From: Deltaproteobacteria bacterium
GTDB lineage: Bacteria > Bdellovibrionota_F > JAHFAK01
DNA length: 57,964 bases
Assembly: GCA_023250585.1 (NCBI GenBank)
Contig: JAHFAK010000002.1
Location: 2,514-60,477, forward strand
Direction of reading: 5' to 3'
This document shows positions 46,684 through 54,955 of this stretch, one piece after another. The notes under the pieces are model-generated. The model saw only the letters and a program-made list of their open reading frames with translations, ran no database searches and was not told the DNA's origin. The translations under genes were made by a program, and so were the position numbers. Positions within the stretch are counted from its first letter, which is position 1, and every line of letters begins with the position of its first letter.

Positions 46684-46711
46684 TTGACGATTTCCATTTC
46701 TTCGTTAAGAT
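46684..46711 (+). promoter_or_regulatory. Putative sigma-70 promoter giving a leaderless mRNA
   Basis: TTGACG (46684-46689), 16 bases, TAAGAT (46706-46711). The ATG at 46719 is seven bases after the -10 box, the same layout as at 34478-34513. Confidence 0.45.
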
Positions 46712-46718
46712 GGCTTCT

Positions 46719-47189
46719 ATGAAATCACAAAAAATAACAAAGTCTAAAGAAAAATATAAAGACACGTTTACTGCTCACGAAGTAGGAGTAATACTAGAGA
46801 ATCTTAATGATAAGTTTGACCTTCTTACTGAGAAGCTCGATAGTCATGACGAAATATTTGAAAATATCGAAAATAAATTAGTAAATCTTACTGACAAGGT
46901 AGAGATTATTGCAATTTCTCAAACAAAAACTTTAGCCAGAGTTACTGCTTTAGAAGCCGGCCAAAAACTTCTTATGAAGAGAATTGAGTCAGTTGAAAAT
47001 AAGCTTGAAGTAGTTGAGGTTGAGGTGAACCGTAGATTTGATAAAATTGATCAAAGGCTTAATCACGTTGAGCTTGATATCAGAGACATTAAGGATTCCA
47101 TAAAGACCCTCGTTGATCTCGACAAATTTTACGTCTTAGAAAAGCGAGTAACAAAGCTCGAAAATCACGTTGCTTCGTTTCTGAAGTAG
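46719..47189 (+). CDS. Coiled-coil protein
   Basis: A 156-aa protein that is nearly all heptad-patterned coiled coil from residue about 20 to the end (LEAGQKLLMKRIESVENKLE, then VDLDKFYVLEKRVTKLENHV). The N-terminus is lysine-rich (MKSQKITKSKEKYKD). It lacks a signal peptide, so it is probably cytoplasmic. Similar short proteins are found scattered in many genomes without known role. Start chosen at 46719 because the upstream promoter leaves no room for a longer transcript; in-frame ATGs at 46710 and 46674 exist. Confidence 0.65.
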   Translation: MKSQKITKSKEKYKDTFTAHEVGVILENLNDKFDLLTEKLDSHDEIFENIENKLVNLTDKVEIIAISQTKTLARVTALEAGQKLLMKRIESVENKLEVVEVEVNRRFDKIDQRLNHVELDIRDIKDSIKTLVDLDKFYVLEKRVTKLENHVASFLK

Positions 47190-47196
47190 AATAAGT

Positions 47197-48501
47197 TCAA
47201 AAACGCACCGAAGGATCGCCATAAATTTGTGGAGCAAGAAGATTCGTATGAGCTACGGGGCTTAATGGATAATACACATTATCGATATAGTAATTCAGTG
47301 CAGCTGCAAGCGATTCACCGACACTATTGCCACGCAAAATGTATGATCCAACAAGAACCATTTGAGCCGTAATGCCGGGGATGTCTCGAATTGTTGCAAT
47401 AGGGTGTCTCAGATCTTGCTGTTCTATTGGACTTACTTCCTGAGTCGCCGCTAAGTATACAATGACATTATTTTTTAACAGCGCATCAGTAAGTGTTCCA
47501 TTAAAGCTATTGCCATTCGGAGCTCCATTCGAACAGCTTGCCGAAAATAAAACTACGGGAAAAGGATTAGTAATTTTTTTAATTATATCAGGGTGTAAAA
47601 AAGGTTCGCGTCGTGGTTGATAAATGGATGCTGTACTTGGTGATCCATGAGCTAATGTATAGACAAAACCAAAGTCATTTGCATTCCACTGTTCTACCAA
47701 GCTATCTTTGTTGAGAACCACGTCAGCTCCTTGCAATCCTTCTTCATACATTGAAAAAGTTGGAACATCTGCTTTAAAAAATACCATATTGTTTAATGGG
47801 TTAAGTAAAAAACCATTTGAATCAATGGGAAATCGAGACGTATCAATGCGAAGATATGCACGGGTAAAGCTCCCTCCCAAGAGACGAGCTTGTTTTCGAA
47901 AAAAGAGATCAGTACCTTTCATCGTTTCATATTCAATAGTGTTACTTAGAATTTTACTAATGACGCTGCTCTTATCAAATGGAATACGGCCAAGAAAAAC
48001 ATTATGATTATATTTAATATCAGGATCTTCGCCATTGAGACCCCAATTACTTTCGAGATCTTCATAGACTTTGTCAGTAGGAATAGTAATTTCTTCATTG
48101 AAAAAATTATGGCTTTTGAGTTTGAGCATGGGAATTATTTTTGGCGAACCGATGAGAAGAACGTACTCCGTATTCTCTGTATTTTTTTCTTCAATAATAA
48201 AATTTCGAAGTTTTTCTATTTTTTCGATCTCTCTATCTACATTACTATAGATTACATTAAGAGGGATCGCACTAACATTAAATCCAAGGTCTCGTTTATG
48301 ATTTTGAAAATCCTCAGTAAGAGGAATAATGCTTTTATCAGAAATTATTAGATACTGCTTTTGTTCAGTATTTTTTTCAAATTCATTATTTATTTTATCG
48401 AATGAATAACTATCCAAATAATCGTTCAAGCTTGCTTGGCAAGAAATAACAGAAACCAGAAAAATAGAGAGGATAAAATATTTATATACGTTTATGTGCA
48501 T
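47197..48501 (-). CDS. C25 (gingipain-like) cysteine peptidase, lipoprotein
   Basis: A 434-aa protein with a lipobox signal peptide (SVISC, C21). The catalytic His of family C25 is seen in FVYTLAHGSPS and the catalytic Cys in VLFSASCSNGAPNG; the preceding domain (YVLLIGSPKIIPML, HNVFLGRIPF) is typical of the family's N-terminal subdomain. It would be an anchored periplasmic or surface protease. Unlike secreted gingipains there is no C-terminal sorting domain and no long propeptide. Single gene on the minus strand, converging with the coiled-coil gene (7-base gap). Confidence 0.82.
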   Translation of the reverse strand: MHINVYKYFILSIFLVSVISCQASLNDYLDSYSFDKINNEFEKNTEQKQYLIISDKSIIPLTEDFQNHKRDLGFNVSAIPLNVIYSNVDREIEKIEKLRNFIIEEKNTENTEYVLLIGSPKIIPMLKLKSHNFFNEEITIPTDKVYEDLESNWGLNGEDPDIKYNHNVFLGRIPFDKSSVISKILSNTIEYETMKGTDLFFRKQARLLGGSFTRAYLRIDTSRFPIDSNGFLLNPLNNMVFFKADVPTFSMYEEGLQGADVVLNKDSLVEQWNANDFGFVYTLAHGSPSTASIYQPRREPFLHPDIIKKITNPFPVVLFSASCSNGAPNGNSFNGTLTDALLKNNVIVYLAATQEVSPIEQQDLRHPIATIRDIPGITAQMVLVGSYILRGNSVGESLAAALNYYIDNVYYPLSPVAHTNLLAPQIYGDPSVRF

Positions 48502-48544
48502 GTCTCTTACCTTTATTATCATAAACAAAAAAAGATGCAAGCTT

Positions 48545-48810
48545 GTAACAGCTCGGAAGGTGTGAAGAAATGAAGAGAGAGCTGCATTTTCTGAAAAAGA
48601 AGCGATAGGAAACTGAAATGTCCAATGCGACTGTCATTGCGAAAACCTGAAGGGTTTGAAGCAATCTCTTCTTACATATGCATGATTGCGGAGTTTATCC
48701 TGCATCTGCTTGAGATTGCTTCGTCGGACAAGAAAACGTGTCCTCCTCGCAATGACAACGTGAGGGACCACGCTCGAAATGACAGTTTTTCACACCTTCT
48801 GAGCTGGTAC
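48545..48810. mobile_element. Miniature inverted-repeat element G, copy 1, containing repeat C
   Basis: Outer terminal inverted repeats: GTAACAGCTCGGAAGGTGTGA (first 20 bases from 48545; the 21st is the final A) and its partner ending GAGCTGGTAC at 48810. Inside lies a palindrome of the TGTCATTGCGA type (48632-48756), as in the nuo operon. No transposase. The same outer end GTACCAGCTCAG recurs at 57810. The element fills the gap between the divergent C25 and uridine phosphorylase genes. Confidence 0.8.
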
Positions 48811-48893
48811 ATAGTGATGTAAGATAACTATTTACAAAAATATTCTACAGTAGGATAGTAATAAAATCAGATTTAGAAGTATGAGGAATTTCT

Positions 48894-49661
48894 ATGAAAC
48901 ATGTCTATCATCTTGATCTAAACGAAAAGCACGTTCAGGGAATCAAACTTGTATTACTTCCTGGTGATCCAGATCGCGTGCCAACAATTGCCGATCATTT
49001 TGAAAATCCAATTAAATTAGCGCATAAACGTGAGTATCATACGTATAAATGTTCATTAGATGGCAGAGAATTTCTTGTGACTTCAACAGGAATGGGTGGT
49101 CCATCGACTGCTACGACTGTTGAAGAGCTTGCGCAACTCGGGATAAAATATTTTCTTCGTGTTGGAACCACAGGAGCAATTCAGGAATATATAAATGTCG
49201 GCGACGTAATTATTTCAACAGGCGCTGTTCGCCTCGATGGGGCTTCATATCATTATGCTCCCCGTGAATATCCTGCTGTTGCTGAGTATGAACTTGTCGA
49301 TGCTGCTATACATGCATGCAAGAAAAATGAGATTGCTTTTCATTATGGAATTACCGCTTCCAGCGATACTTTTTATCAAGGGCAAGAACGCTATGATTCA
49401 TATAGCAAATATGTTCCACGCCATTTCCAAGGTAGCTTTGATGAATGGAAAAAACTGCATGTTTTGAATTATGAAATGGAAACAGCAACACTCCTGGTTG
49501 CGGCCAGTTCATGCGGACTAAAAGCAGGAGCTATCAATGGAGTAGTTTCAAATAGAAATCAATCTGAACATGTGTCGAAAAATGATTTAGAATTAGGTGA
49601 AAAAAACGTTATAAAAGTGGCCATAGAAACCGTCAGATTATTATTATACACGACGCCATAA
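48894..49661 (+). CDS. udp: Uridine phosphorylase-type nucleoside phosphorylase
   Basis: A 255-aa enzyme of the PNP/UDP family that splits uridine with phosphate to uracil and ribose-1-phosphate. The family motifs are LLPGDPDRV at the start (phosphate site), TSTGMGGPSTATTVEEL, FLRVGTTGAIQ and the purine/uracil-pocket stretch LNYEMETATLL. The length is as expected. The final residues YTTP and the stop codon come from element E, so the native C-terminus has been altered. Ribosome binding site (GAGGAA) before the ATG is good. Confidence 0.92.
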   Translation: MKHVYHLDLNEKHVQGIKLVLLPGDPDRVPTIADHFENPIKLAHKREYHTYKCSLDGREFLVTSTGMGGPSTATTVEELAQLGIKYFLRVGTTGAIQEYINVGDVIISTGAVRLDGASYHYAPREYPAVAEYELVDAAIHACKKNEIAFHYGITASSDTFYQGQERYDSYSKYVPRHFQGSFDEWKKLHVLNYEMETATLLVAASSCGLKAGAINGVVSNRNQSEHVSKNDLELGEKNVIKVAIETVRLLLYTTP

Positions 49662-49838
49662 CTTCGCATACCTTCGTTACTCCTCGTCTCGTCGCTGCGT
49701 CCTACTACGCTCCGTAGGAACGAAGCAGGATCGCTGCGGCGTATTGTTTCATACGCCTCGCTTCTCGACTTCGTCGTGCCTTGGTCTGCTCGTTCTTGCG
49801 TCGTGTATACGCAATTATTTATGTCGTTGTGTATAGAA
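49645..49838. mobile_element. Miniature element E, copy 2
   Basis: TATACACGACGC at 49645 is mirrored by GCGTCGTGTATA ending at about 49810, and similarity to copy 1 (36171-36326) continues to 49838. This copy has about 40 extra internal bases (GCTGCGTCCTACTACGCTCC region). It replaces the 3' end of the uridine phosphorylase gene and lies between convergent genes. Confidence 0.85.
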
Positions 49839-49848
49839 AACATCTAGA

Positions 49849-50880
49849 TCATTTCTTTAAAGATATTTCTCCGTTATTGGTTTGGAGCGCAAGGACATTG
49901 TGCGGTTTCCCCAACACAATAAAAAATGATTCCCCATTTTCAGTCATTTGGAATTTTTTCGTGATGTTTTGATCTTGGAAGGGAAAACCGTGTTCGGAAG
50001 TAGCGGTGATCTTAAGTTGGTTTCGGGAATCAAAGTTAATAGTAATATCTCCGTTGTGAGAGATCACTTCTGAATCACCCGTAAAAAGAACATTACGCCC
50101 TTCAAAGCGGCCATTATGGTCTTCTGCCGTTAAAGTTCCTTCGGTATCTTTTAACACAATATCTCCATTATGCCCGTCGATTTTTGCTTTTGTAAATTTT
50201 GTTTTTTCTAATTTAACTTCTCCATTCTGAGAATTAATATCCAATGACGTAATTGTACATTCTTTAATTTTCAAAGATCCGTTATGTGTTGTAATTGTAG
50301 CATCAGGAATCGTTGTTTTTGATACAGTAATGGAACCATTATGGGTTTCAGCCTCAAGTTTTTCAAATCGTTGAGCGTTGTAAGCTTGAGATCCATTATG
50401 TGTCGTAATATCGAGCGCTGAAAATGCTCCTCCGTCAGTTCTGATATATCCATTATGAGTTTCAGCTTCAATATTCATTTTTTCGGGAAGAAGAATTTTG
50501 AATGAAAACCCATAATTGTTTATTTCTCCGCCCACATCTTCGGCATCGTCACGATTTTCATTTGTAGTAACCTCTAGTGATGAGCCAGCAGGTTCTACTT
50601 TAAACGAAAGAGTAGCAAAAATTTTCTTTTGATCTTCGTCTGAAATACTTTTGAGAGTTTCAAAAAATTTAAAGCCACTAATCATAATATCTTCGCGTGC
50701 CTCTGCTTTAAATGTAAAATTGCTGTTATGTCCATCTGCGATAATTTTTTCGAGTGATTTTTTGTCGATCTTTATTTGTTTGATAGGCTCTCGATATTCA
50801 TGCTCATCATCAAAATGCGCTAAGAGCGATGTTGCTGAAACAATGAAGCTCATAAAAAATACAATTAAAATTCTTTGCAT
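49849..50880 (-). CDS. Exported HNG-repeat protein (DUF4097-like beta-helix)
   Basis: A 343-aa protein with a signal peptide (MQRILIVFFMSFIVSATSLL, cleavage near AHF). Residues about 135-290 contain at least nine spaced copies of a (T/S/D)-H/Q-N-G motif (for example ETHNGYI, TTHNGSL, DGHNGDI, ISHNGDI) at about 20-residue spacing, the pattern of a parallel beta-helix of DUF4097-like type. Start chosen at MQRIL with GGAGGAACC upstream. Role unknown; its architecture resembles the VEQGSL-repeat protein in the RiPP-like cluster 4 kb away. Confidence 0.78.
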   Translation of the reverse strand: MQRILIVFFMSFIVSATSLLAHFDDEHEYREPIKQIKIDKKSLEKIIADGHNSNFTFKAEAREDIMISGFKFFETLKSISDEDQKKIFATLSFKVEPAGSSLEVTTNENRDDAEDVGGEINNYGFSFKILLPEKMNIEAETHNGYIRTDGGAFSALDITTHNGSQAYNAQRFEKLEAETHNGSITVSKTTIPDATITTHNGSLKIKECTITSLDINSQNGEVKLEKTKFTKAKIDGHNGDIVLKDTEGTLTAEDHNGRFEGRNVLFTGDSEVISHNGDITINFDSRNQLKITATSEHGFPFQDQNITKKFQMTENGESFFIVLGKPHNVLALQTNNGEISLKK

Positions 50881-51067
50881 AGGTTCCTCCATAACTTATT
50901 TTTGTTTATTGTATATATTCATAATATCTTACTATACAGCTTGTCTAGACCTTTTACAGGCTTTACTTATTGTATTCATTTTGTATCGAGTAAAGCACAC
51001 TGTTATTTTTGTATATACTATCCACTCGTTAAGTCTTTAATTTTAAACAAATAATTAATGTCATCTT

Positions 51068-51083
51068 TGGTATATAATTTGCA
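51068..51083 (+). promoter_or_regulatory. Sigma-54-type promoter (-24/-12)
   Basis: TGGTATATAATTTGCA keeps the -24 GG and the -12 GC in correct spacing. Predicted start near 51094, 15 bases before the ATG at 51109, with GGAGG in between. Confidence 0.6.
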
Positions 51084-51108
51084 GAAGTGTACAATTATGG
51101 AGGTCTCT

Positions 51109-51639
51109 ATGGATTATAAAAAAATAGTTTTTTTGTTCGTATTCTCTTTTATGTTCGTCTGTTCATTTTTAGCCCAAACTTTTGCCAGCGAAAATCGAGA
51201 AGAGTCTTCTCAAGAAATTTGTCAGGGCCTTGAATCTTTTCTCCGATTTCATTGGGACAAATATCATCTTAAACCGAATATCCCCAACATTACCTATCTT
51301 AATCTTATTCTGTCTCATTGTAATGCAGAAAAAAATTCTTGGGATTTTGAGTTTAAATATATGTATAGCTATAAAGTCGATTCGTACTCATGTAAGAAAT
51401 GGCATACTCTTCAAGGTGTAAAAGATCCTATTCATCCCGAACGCCCACGTGAGGTTTGTATTGAATACGAACAAGATCAAATACGCGAAGAGTTTACTCA
51501 TGAGATTAAGGTGGATACGAAAAATGAGTATCGATTTTCGTTTGGTAAATCGTACTATAAAAAATATCATGAGATATATGATTGGATAAATAATCTTTTA
51601 AGAGAGTACATAAGAATTAATGAAAAGAATCGAGGATAA
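51109..51639 (+). CDS. Exported protein of unknown function
   Basis: A 176-aa protein with a signal peptide (KKIVFLFVFSFMFVCSFLAQ, cleavage near TFA-SEN). The mature part holds four cysteines (positions around residue 38, 76, 104 and 124) that could form disulfides, and a basic C-terminal helix. No family recognised. It has a sigma-54-type promoter with a short leader. Its 3' end converges on the RiPP-like cluster (29-base gap), so it could be functionally linked, but the opposite strand leaves this open. Confidence 0.65.
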   Translation: MDYKKIVFLFVFSFMFVCSFLAQTFASENREESSQEICQGLESFLRFHWDKYHLKPNIPNITYLNLILSHCNAEKNSWDFEFKYMYSYKVDSYSCKKWHTLQGVKDPIHPERPREVCIEYEQDQIREEFTHEIKVDTKNEYRFSFGKSYYKKYHEIYDWINNLLREYIRINEKNRG

Positions 51640-51668
51640 AGAAATAGACCTTATGCGATTACTCTAAT

Positions 51669-52673
51669 CTACCGTTCCACACATTTTTTAATTTTTTCTT
51701 TAAGGAAACGAGGAGTGCCTGTCCACATGGGAAGATCGTCTCTTATTTTGATACAAAGTTGTTTCGTAGTGTCCGGATCAATTTTTTCTAACGTAGAAAT
51801 TAAGTCTGGGATTAACAAAAAATACAAAAGAGAAGTGTTCCCTCGTTCATTTTTCATGAAGTCCATAGTTTCTTCTAAAAATATATCGATTTTTCTTTCA
51901 TGAAAATTAATCTTAAGCCTTAGCCATTGGAGAAAACGAGGCTGTAGTGCAGTTGTATCAATTAGCGTGTAATAGCCATGCAGTATTTCTTTCAATCCAT
52001 CATTCCATTGATAAGCACTATTCCCTAAAGCCATTTCATGCAAGATTTGAATTGTCATATCTCGTATCAAGCTTGGTTGAATTCTTTTCAAAAAAGATGA
52101 CCCCCATGGTCCTTTGAGGTAGGATATATTAAATACTGATGAATTAAGATACTGTATTGCTTCAATACTGCGGGATAGAGCGCGTGAATAGTTACCGGTT
52201 TTTACATCAATTCTGATTAAATTATGAGCTAGCTGTATTCGATGCATATGTAATAAATAAATACCAAACTTTTCTTCGAGAATGATATCAGCATCATTTG
52301 CTTGAAAGATTATTTGTTGAGCTTCGACAAAATTATTTTCACAATATTTAAAATAAGCTTTTGTTGAACAGAGAGACGATACACAGTGAAGTCGTGCTTG
52401 GAGTCCTAAAAGCCTGAGCCAATATTCAAAATTAGCTTGTTTATAATAAAGCTCTGCTGTCTGTAATTTCTTCTGCCGCGATGCTGTCAGCGCGTGAGCT
52501 GATAAAACCATAATACGTTTACAGATGAGATATTCATTAAGACTCACATTTTTTTTTATGAGTGATCCAGTTTTATCGGAGAAATATGTTCCAGAATAAA
52601 TAACTGATTGTAGAGAAAGCTTGCTACGACTTTCATTATATGCTTGCAGTATTTTTTGTAATGGTATTTTCAT
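51669..52673 (-). CDS. Helical (TPR-like) protein of the RiPP-like cluster
   Basis: A 334-aa soluble protein without a signal peptide, almost entirely alpha-helical, with TPR-like pairs (AELYYKQANFEYWLRLLGL, NYSRALSRSIEAIQYL). It overlaps the radical SAM gene by 38 bases and has its own CAGGAG site, so it is the last gene of that operon. I do not recognise the family. A scaffold, recognition or immunity protein are all possible roles; none is shown by the sequence. Confidence 0.7.
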   Translation of the reverse strand: MKIPLQKILQAYNESRSKLSLQSVIYSGTYFSDKTGSLIKKNVSLNEYLICKRIMVLSAHALTASRQKKLQTAELYYKQANFEYWLRLLGLQARLHCVSSLCSTKAYFKYCENNFVEAQQIIFQANDADIILEEKFGIYLLHMHRIQLAHNLIRIDVKTGNYSRALSRSIEAIQYLNSSVFNISYLKGPWGSSFLKRIQPSLIRDMTIQILHEMALGNSAYQWNDGLKEILHGYYTLIDTTALQPRFLQWLRLKINFHERKIDIFLEETMDFMKNERGNTSLLYFLLIPDLISTLEKIDPDTTKQLCIKIRDDLPMWTGTPRFLKEKIKKCVER

Positions 52674-54069
52674 GAATAGATAGCTCCTGAGATACTACAG
52701 TTTCTTCTTGTTTCATTCGAGAGATTGCATAATGAAGAAGGAGTTTTTGTTCAATATTAAATTTTGTAACAGGGCAGGGAATGTATCCCTCGAGCCATTT
52801 TTTTGGACATGCTCCACCGCAGACAGGAAGCATTCGGCAGGTATTACACGGTACTTGTCCTTTTTCTACGAGGGAATAAAAATCGCCAAAAACATTTTGC
52901 TTTCGTTTACCTGGGATCTCTCCATGTTCGAGATGACCAATTGCATATTTATTGGATTGAGATATCCCCGGAATTTTTTCGTATGCTGGAACCTGACTTA
53001 CTTCAGAGCAATCAAAAAGAGTTCCGGTGGCATCAATGAGAATTGCTTTGGGATCAACGGCAAAACAGGTAACTTTTTTTCGCTTAGGCAGTACATTAAC
53101 GTTAAAACCTAATTTATACATTTCTACATACCATTCCATTTCTCGCTCTCCAAATTCAGCTTGAGTAGGAGATGTTTTATCCGCATCATTTCCCCATGAA
53201 TAGACTAAGGTCCAATAGAAGGAGCCAAGGCGTTTCTGTAAATTGTGTTCAGCCAAAAGACGCATGAGTGGAATAACTCCATCCATATTTTCCCAACTGA
53301 CATTGCATCTAATAATAATTTTAAGCTTAATATCCTGAGATTCACAGATTGTGATAATATTATTAAAGATTTTATCAAATGACCCCTGTCCACCTTTTGT
53401 AGGTCTACTCTTATCATGGTACTCTTTTGTACCATCAAGGGTAATATGTACCTCAGTGATATCGAGCTCATCGTATAATTCCCGTGCAACTTCTTTAGTG
53501 ACTAAAACTCCATTTGAGGTTAATCGTCCACTGTAACTGCAACCAAATTGTTGAGCAAGTTCTTTAAATCTTTTTGTTAGTAGACGCATATCATCTAATG
53601 CTAAAAGTGCTTCGGCTCCAAACCATGAAATCAGGACTGATTTCCATTTCCTAGCAGAGAGTCGTTTTTGTAATTCCTCTACTAAAAGATCTTGATGTTT
53701 CTGTGATAAATTTTTTGCGGTATGTTTCTGACCACAATAACCACAGCCTAATTGACATAATGCCGTTGGCTGGATAACCATATACAAATCATCGCTATCG
53801 AGAATTTCGGCTTGATTTTCATTGAGAATGCTTAATAGCTCATTTTCATTTTTTGGCACAAGAATTCTCGTTGAGATAAGATCATCGATAATAGAACGAG
53901 GGATACCTTGAAGTAATCCCTCGTTTACACTATTCCATATATGTGGATCCATTATCCGGACTACTCCATTTCTTGTCCCATATACTATATGTTTTTCATA
54001 GCCATCACGTTCATCATAGATTGGAGTTGAAACTACATATTGAGAAAGTTTGAATAATGAATCAGGCAT
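52636..54069 (-). CDS. Radical SAM/SPASM peptide-modifying enzyme
   Basis: A 477-aa radical SAM enzyme. Residues about 1-95 form a small domain of the kind seen at the front of many peptide maturases and may bind the leader peptide. The SAM-cluster motif CQLGCGYC (C105, C109, C112) is intact, as is the Gly-rich FGAEALL region. The C-terminal SPASM domain has C335, C354 and the C408-x2-C411-x5-C417-x3-C421 set plus C432, enough for two auxiliary 4Fe-4S clusters. Together with three cysteine-rich precursors upstream it is the probable maturase, forming thioether or C-C crosslinks. The chemistry is inferred. Confidence 0.88.
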   Translation of the reverse strand: MPDSLFKLSQYVVSTPIYDERDGYEKHIVYGTRNGVVRIMDPHIWNSVNEGLLQGIPRSIIDDLISTRILVPKNENELLSILNENQAEILDSDDLYMVIQPTALCQLGCGYCGQKHTAKNLSQKHQDLLVEELQKRLSARKWKSVLISWFGAEALLALDDMRLLTKRFKELAQQFGCSYSGRLTSNGVLVTKEVARELYDELDITEVHITLDGTKEYHDKSRPTKGGQGSFDKIFNNIITICESQDIKLKIIIRCNVSWENMDGVIPLMRLLAEHNLQKRLGSFYWTLVYSWGNDADKTSPTQAEFGEREMEWYVEMYKLGFNVNVLPKRKKVTCFAVDPKAILIDATGTLFDCSEVSQVPAYEKIPGISQSNKYAIGHLEHGEIPGKRKQNVFGDFYSLVEKGQVPCNTCRMLPVCGGACPKKWLEGYIPCPVTKFNIEQKLLLHYAISRMKQEETVVSQELSIHENTITKNTASI

Positions 54070-54092
54070 AATTATTTCCTCGGATAATTTGT

Positions 54093-54830
54093 TTATTTGA
54101 TAGACAGGTCTCCTTGATCAACGATAAGTTCAATATTAGAATTTTTATCAGAACACTGAGATGTTGGATATAAGGATATTTTAGGATATGCTTCAATCCA
54201 GGCGTTAATACGTTCGCTTGCTGGAATAGAAATATTTTTTGCTGTCAATACTCCTTGTCCTAGTTCTACTTTTATACAAGGATTCTTTTGTATATGAGTT
54301 GGCTTAAATTCAAGAGATCCCTGTTCAACATGTAGTTGTAACTTACTATTAGCAGTAGTCTCGCCCTTAAATAAAAGAGATCCCTGTTCAACAAGTAAAT
54401 TTGCTTGTAGTATTGAACCTGATAAAAATGTTATCATACCATTTTTAACTTTAGCAGTTAACACTATGTTAGATGGGACTACTATTGCTGCAGTTACCTC
54501 TACGTCTCCACAATTTCCATCAATCTCAAGATTGTTAAGGGTCGGTGTGGCTTTACAGTTATCTAGATTTTTACCTGTAAACCACCCGAGATTAGGTTGA
54601 AGTCGTACTCGATACTTAATCGGACTATCGTTTTCGGTAACTTCATGCTCTAAATCTATTTTTTCATCCGACACCTCTATTCTTAGTTCACCTCTTGTAA
54701 GAGTTACCTCGAGTGATTCTTGACCTTTTTTCAATGGTACCGTTCCACTTATTTCCTTTGCGTAAATTACTGAAGCAGAAAAACAAACGATAAGGCAGAG
54801 AACAATGAGAATGTTTAATCTTTTAACCAT
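54093..54830 (-). CDS. Exported VEQGSL-repeat protein in the RiPP-like cluster
   Basis: A 245-aa protein with a signal peptide (LNILIVLCLIVCFSASVIYA). The mature part is beta-rich with repeated turns VEQGSL, VEQGSL, LGQGVL and VDQGDL, and may be a DUF4097-like beta-helix. Four or five cysteines lie in the middle part. Start at ATG 54830 with GGAGG upstream; the ATG at 54842 overlaps that site. It lies between the precursor genes and the radical SAM gene on the same strand. It may be a periplasmic partner or carrier for the modified peptide; this is inference. Confidence 0.72.
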   Translation of the reverse strand: MVKRLNILIVLCLIVCFSASVIYAKEISGTVPLKKGQESLEVTLTRGELRIEVSDEKIDLEHEVTENDSPIKYRVRLQPNLGWFTGKNLDNCKATPTLNNLEIDGNCGDVEVTAAIVVPSNIVLTAKVKNGMITFLSGSILQANLLVEQGSLLFKGETTANSKLQLHVEQGSLEFKPTHIQKNPCIKVELGQGVLTAKNISIPASERINAWIEAYPKISLYPTSQCSDKNSNIELIVDQGDLSIK

Positions 54831-54883
54831 AACGACCTCCAAATTAATTTATAATGTTTTTGTCATATTCTTAAATTTTCTTT

Positions 54884-54928
54884 TACCATGGCCATGGCAT
54901 ATATAATTTGATTAAGTATGCCATGGTA
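54884..54928. terminator. Stem-loop between precursor genes and maturase genes
   Basis: CCATGGCATA (54892-54901) pairs with TATGCCATGG (54917-54926), and the outer TACCATG pairs with CATGGTA. No U-run follows in the direction of transcription, so it is not a textbook terminator. It lies where partial termination or RNA processing would give more precursor than maturase message. Confidence 0.55.
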
Positions 54929-54955
54929 GATTTTACATAATACTTATATCTATTA

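Noticed and set aside
48632-48756. TGTCATTGCGAG palindromes as CRISPR repeats or integron attC sites
   Set aside because: Only isolated copies exist, without regular spacers, cas genes or integrase; they behave as dispersed palindromic repeats.
51109-51639. Exported 176-aa protein as a fourth member of the RiPP-like operon
   Set aside because: It is on the opposite strand with its own sigma-54-type promoter and shares no sequence with the precursors, so only proximity links it.
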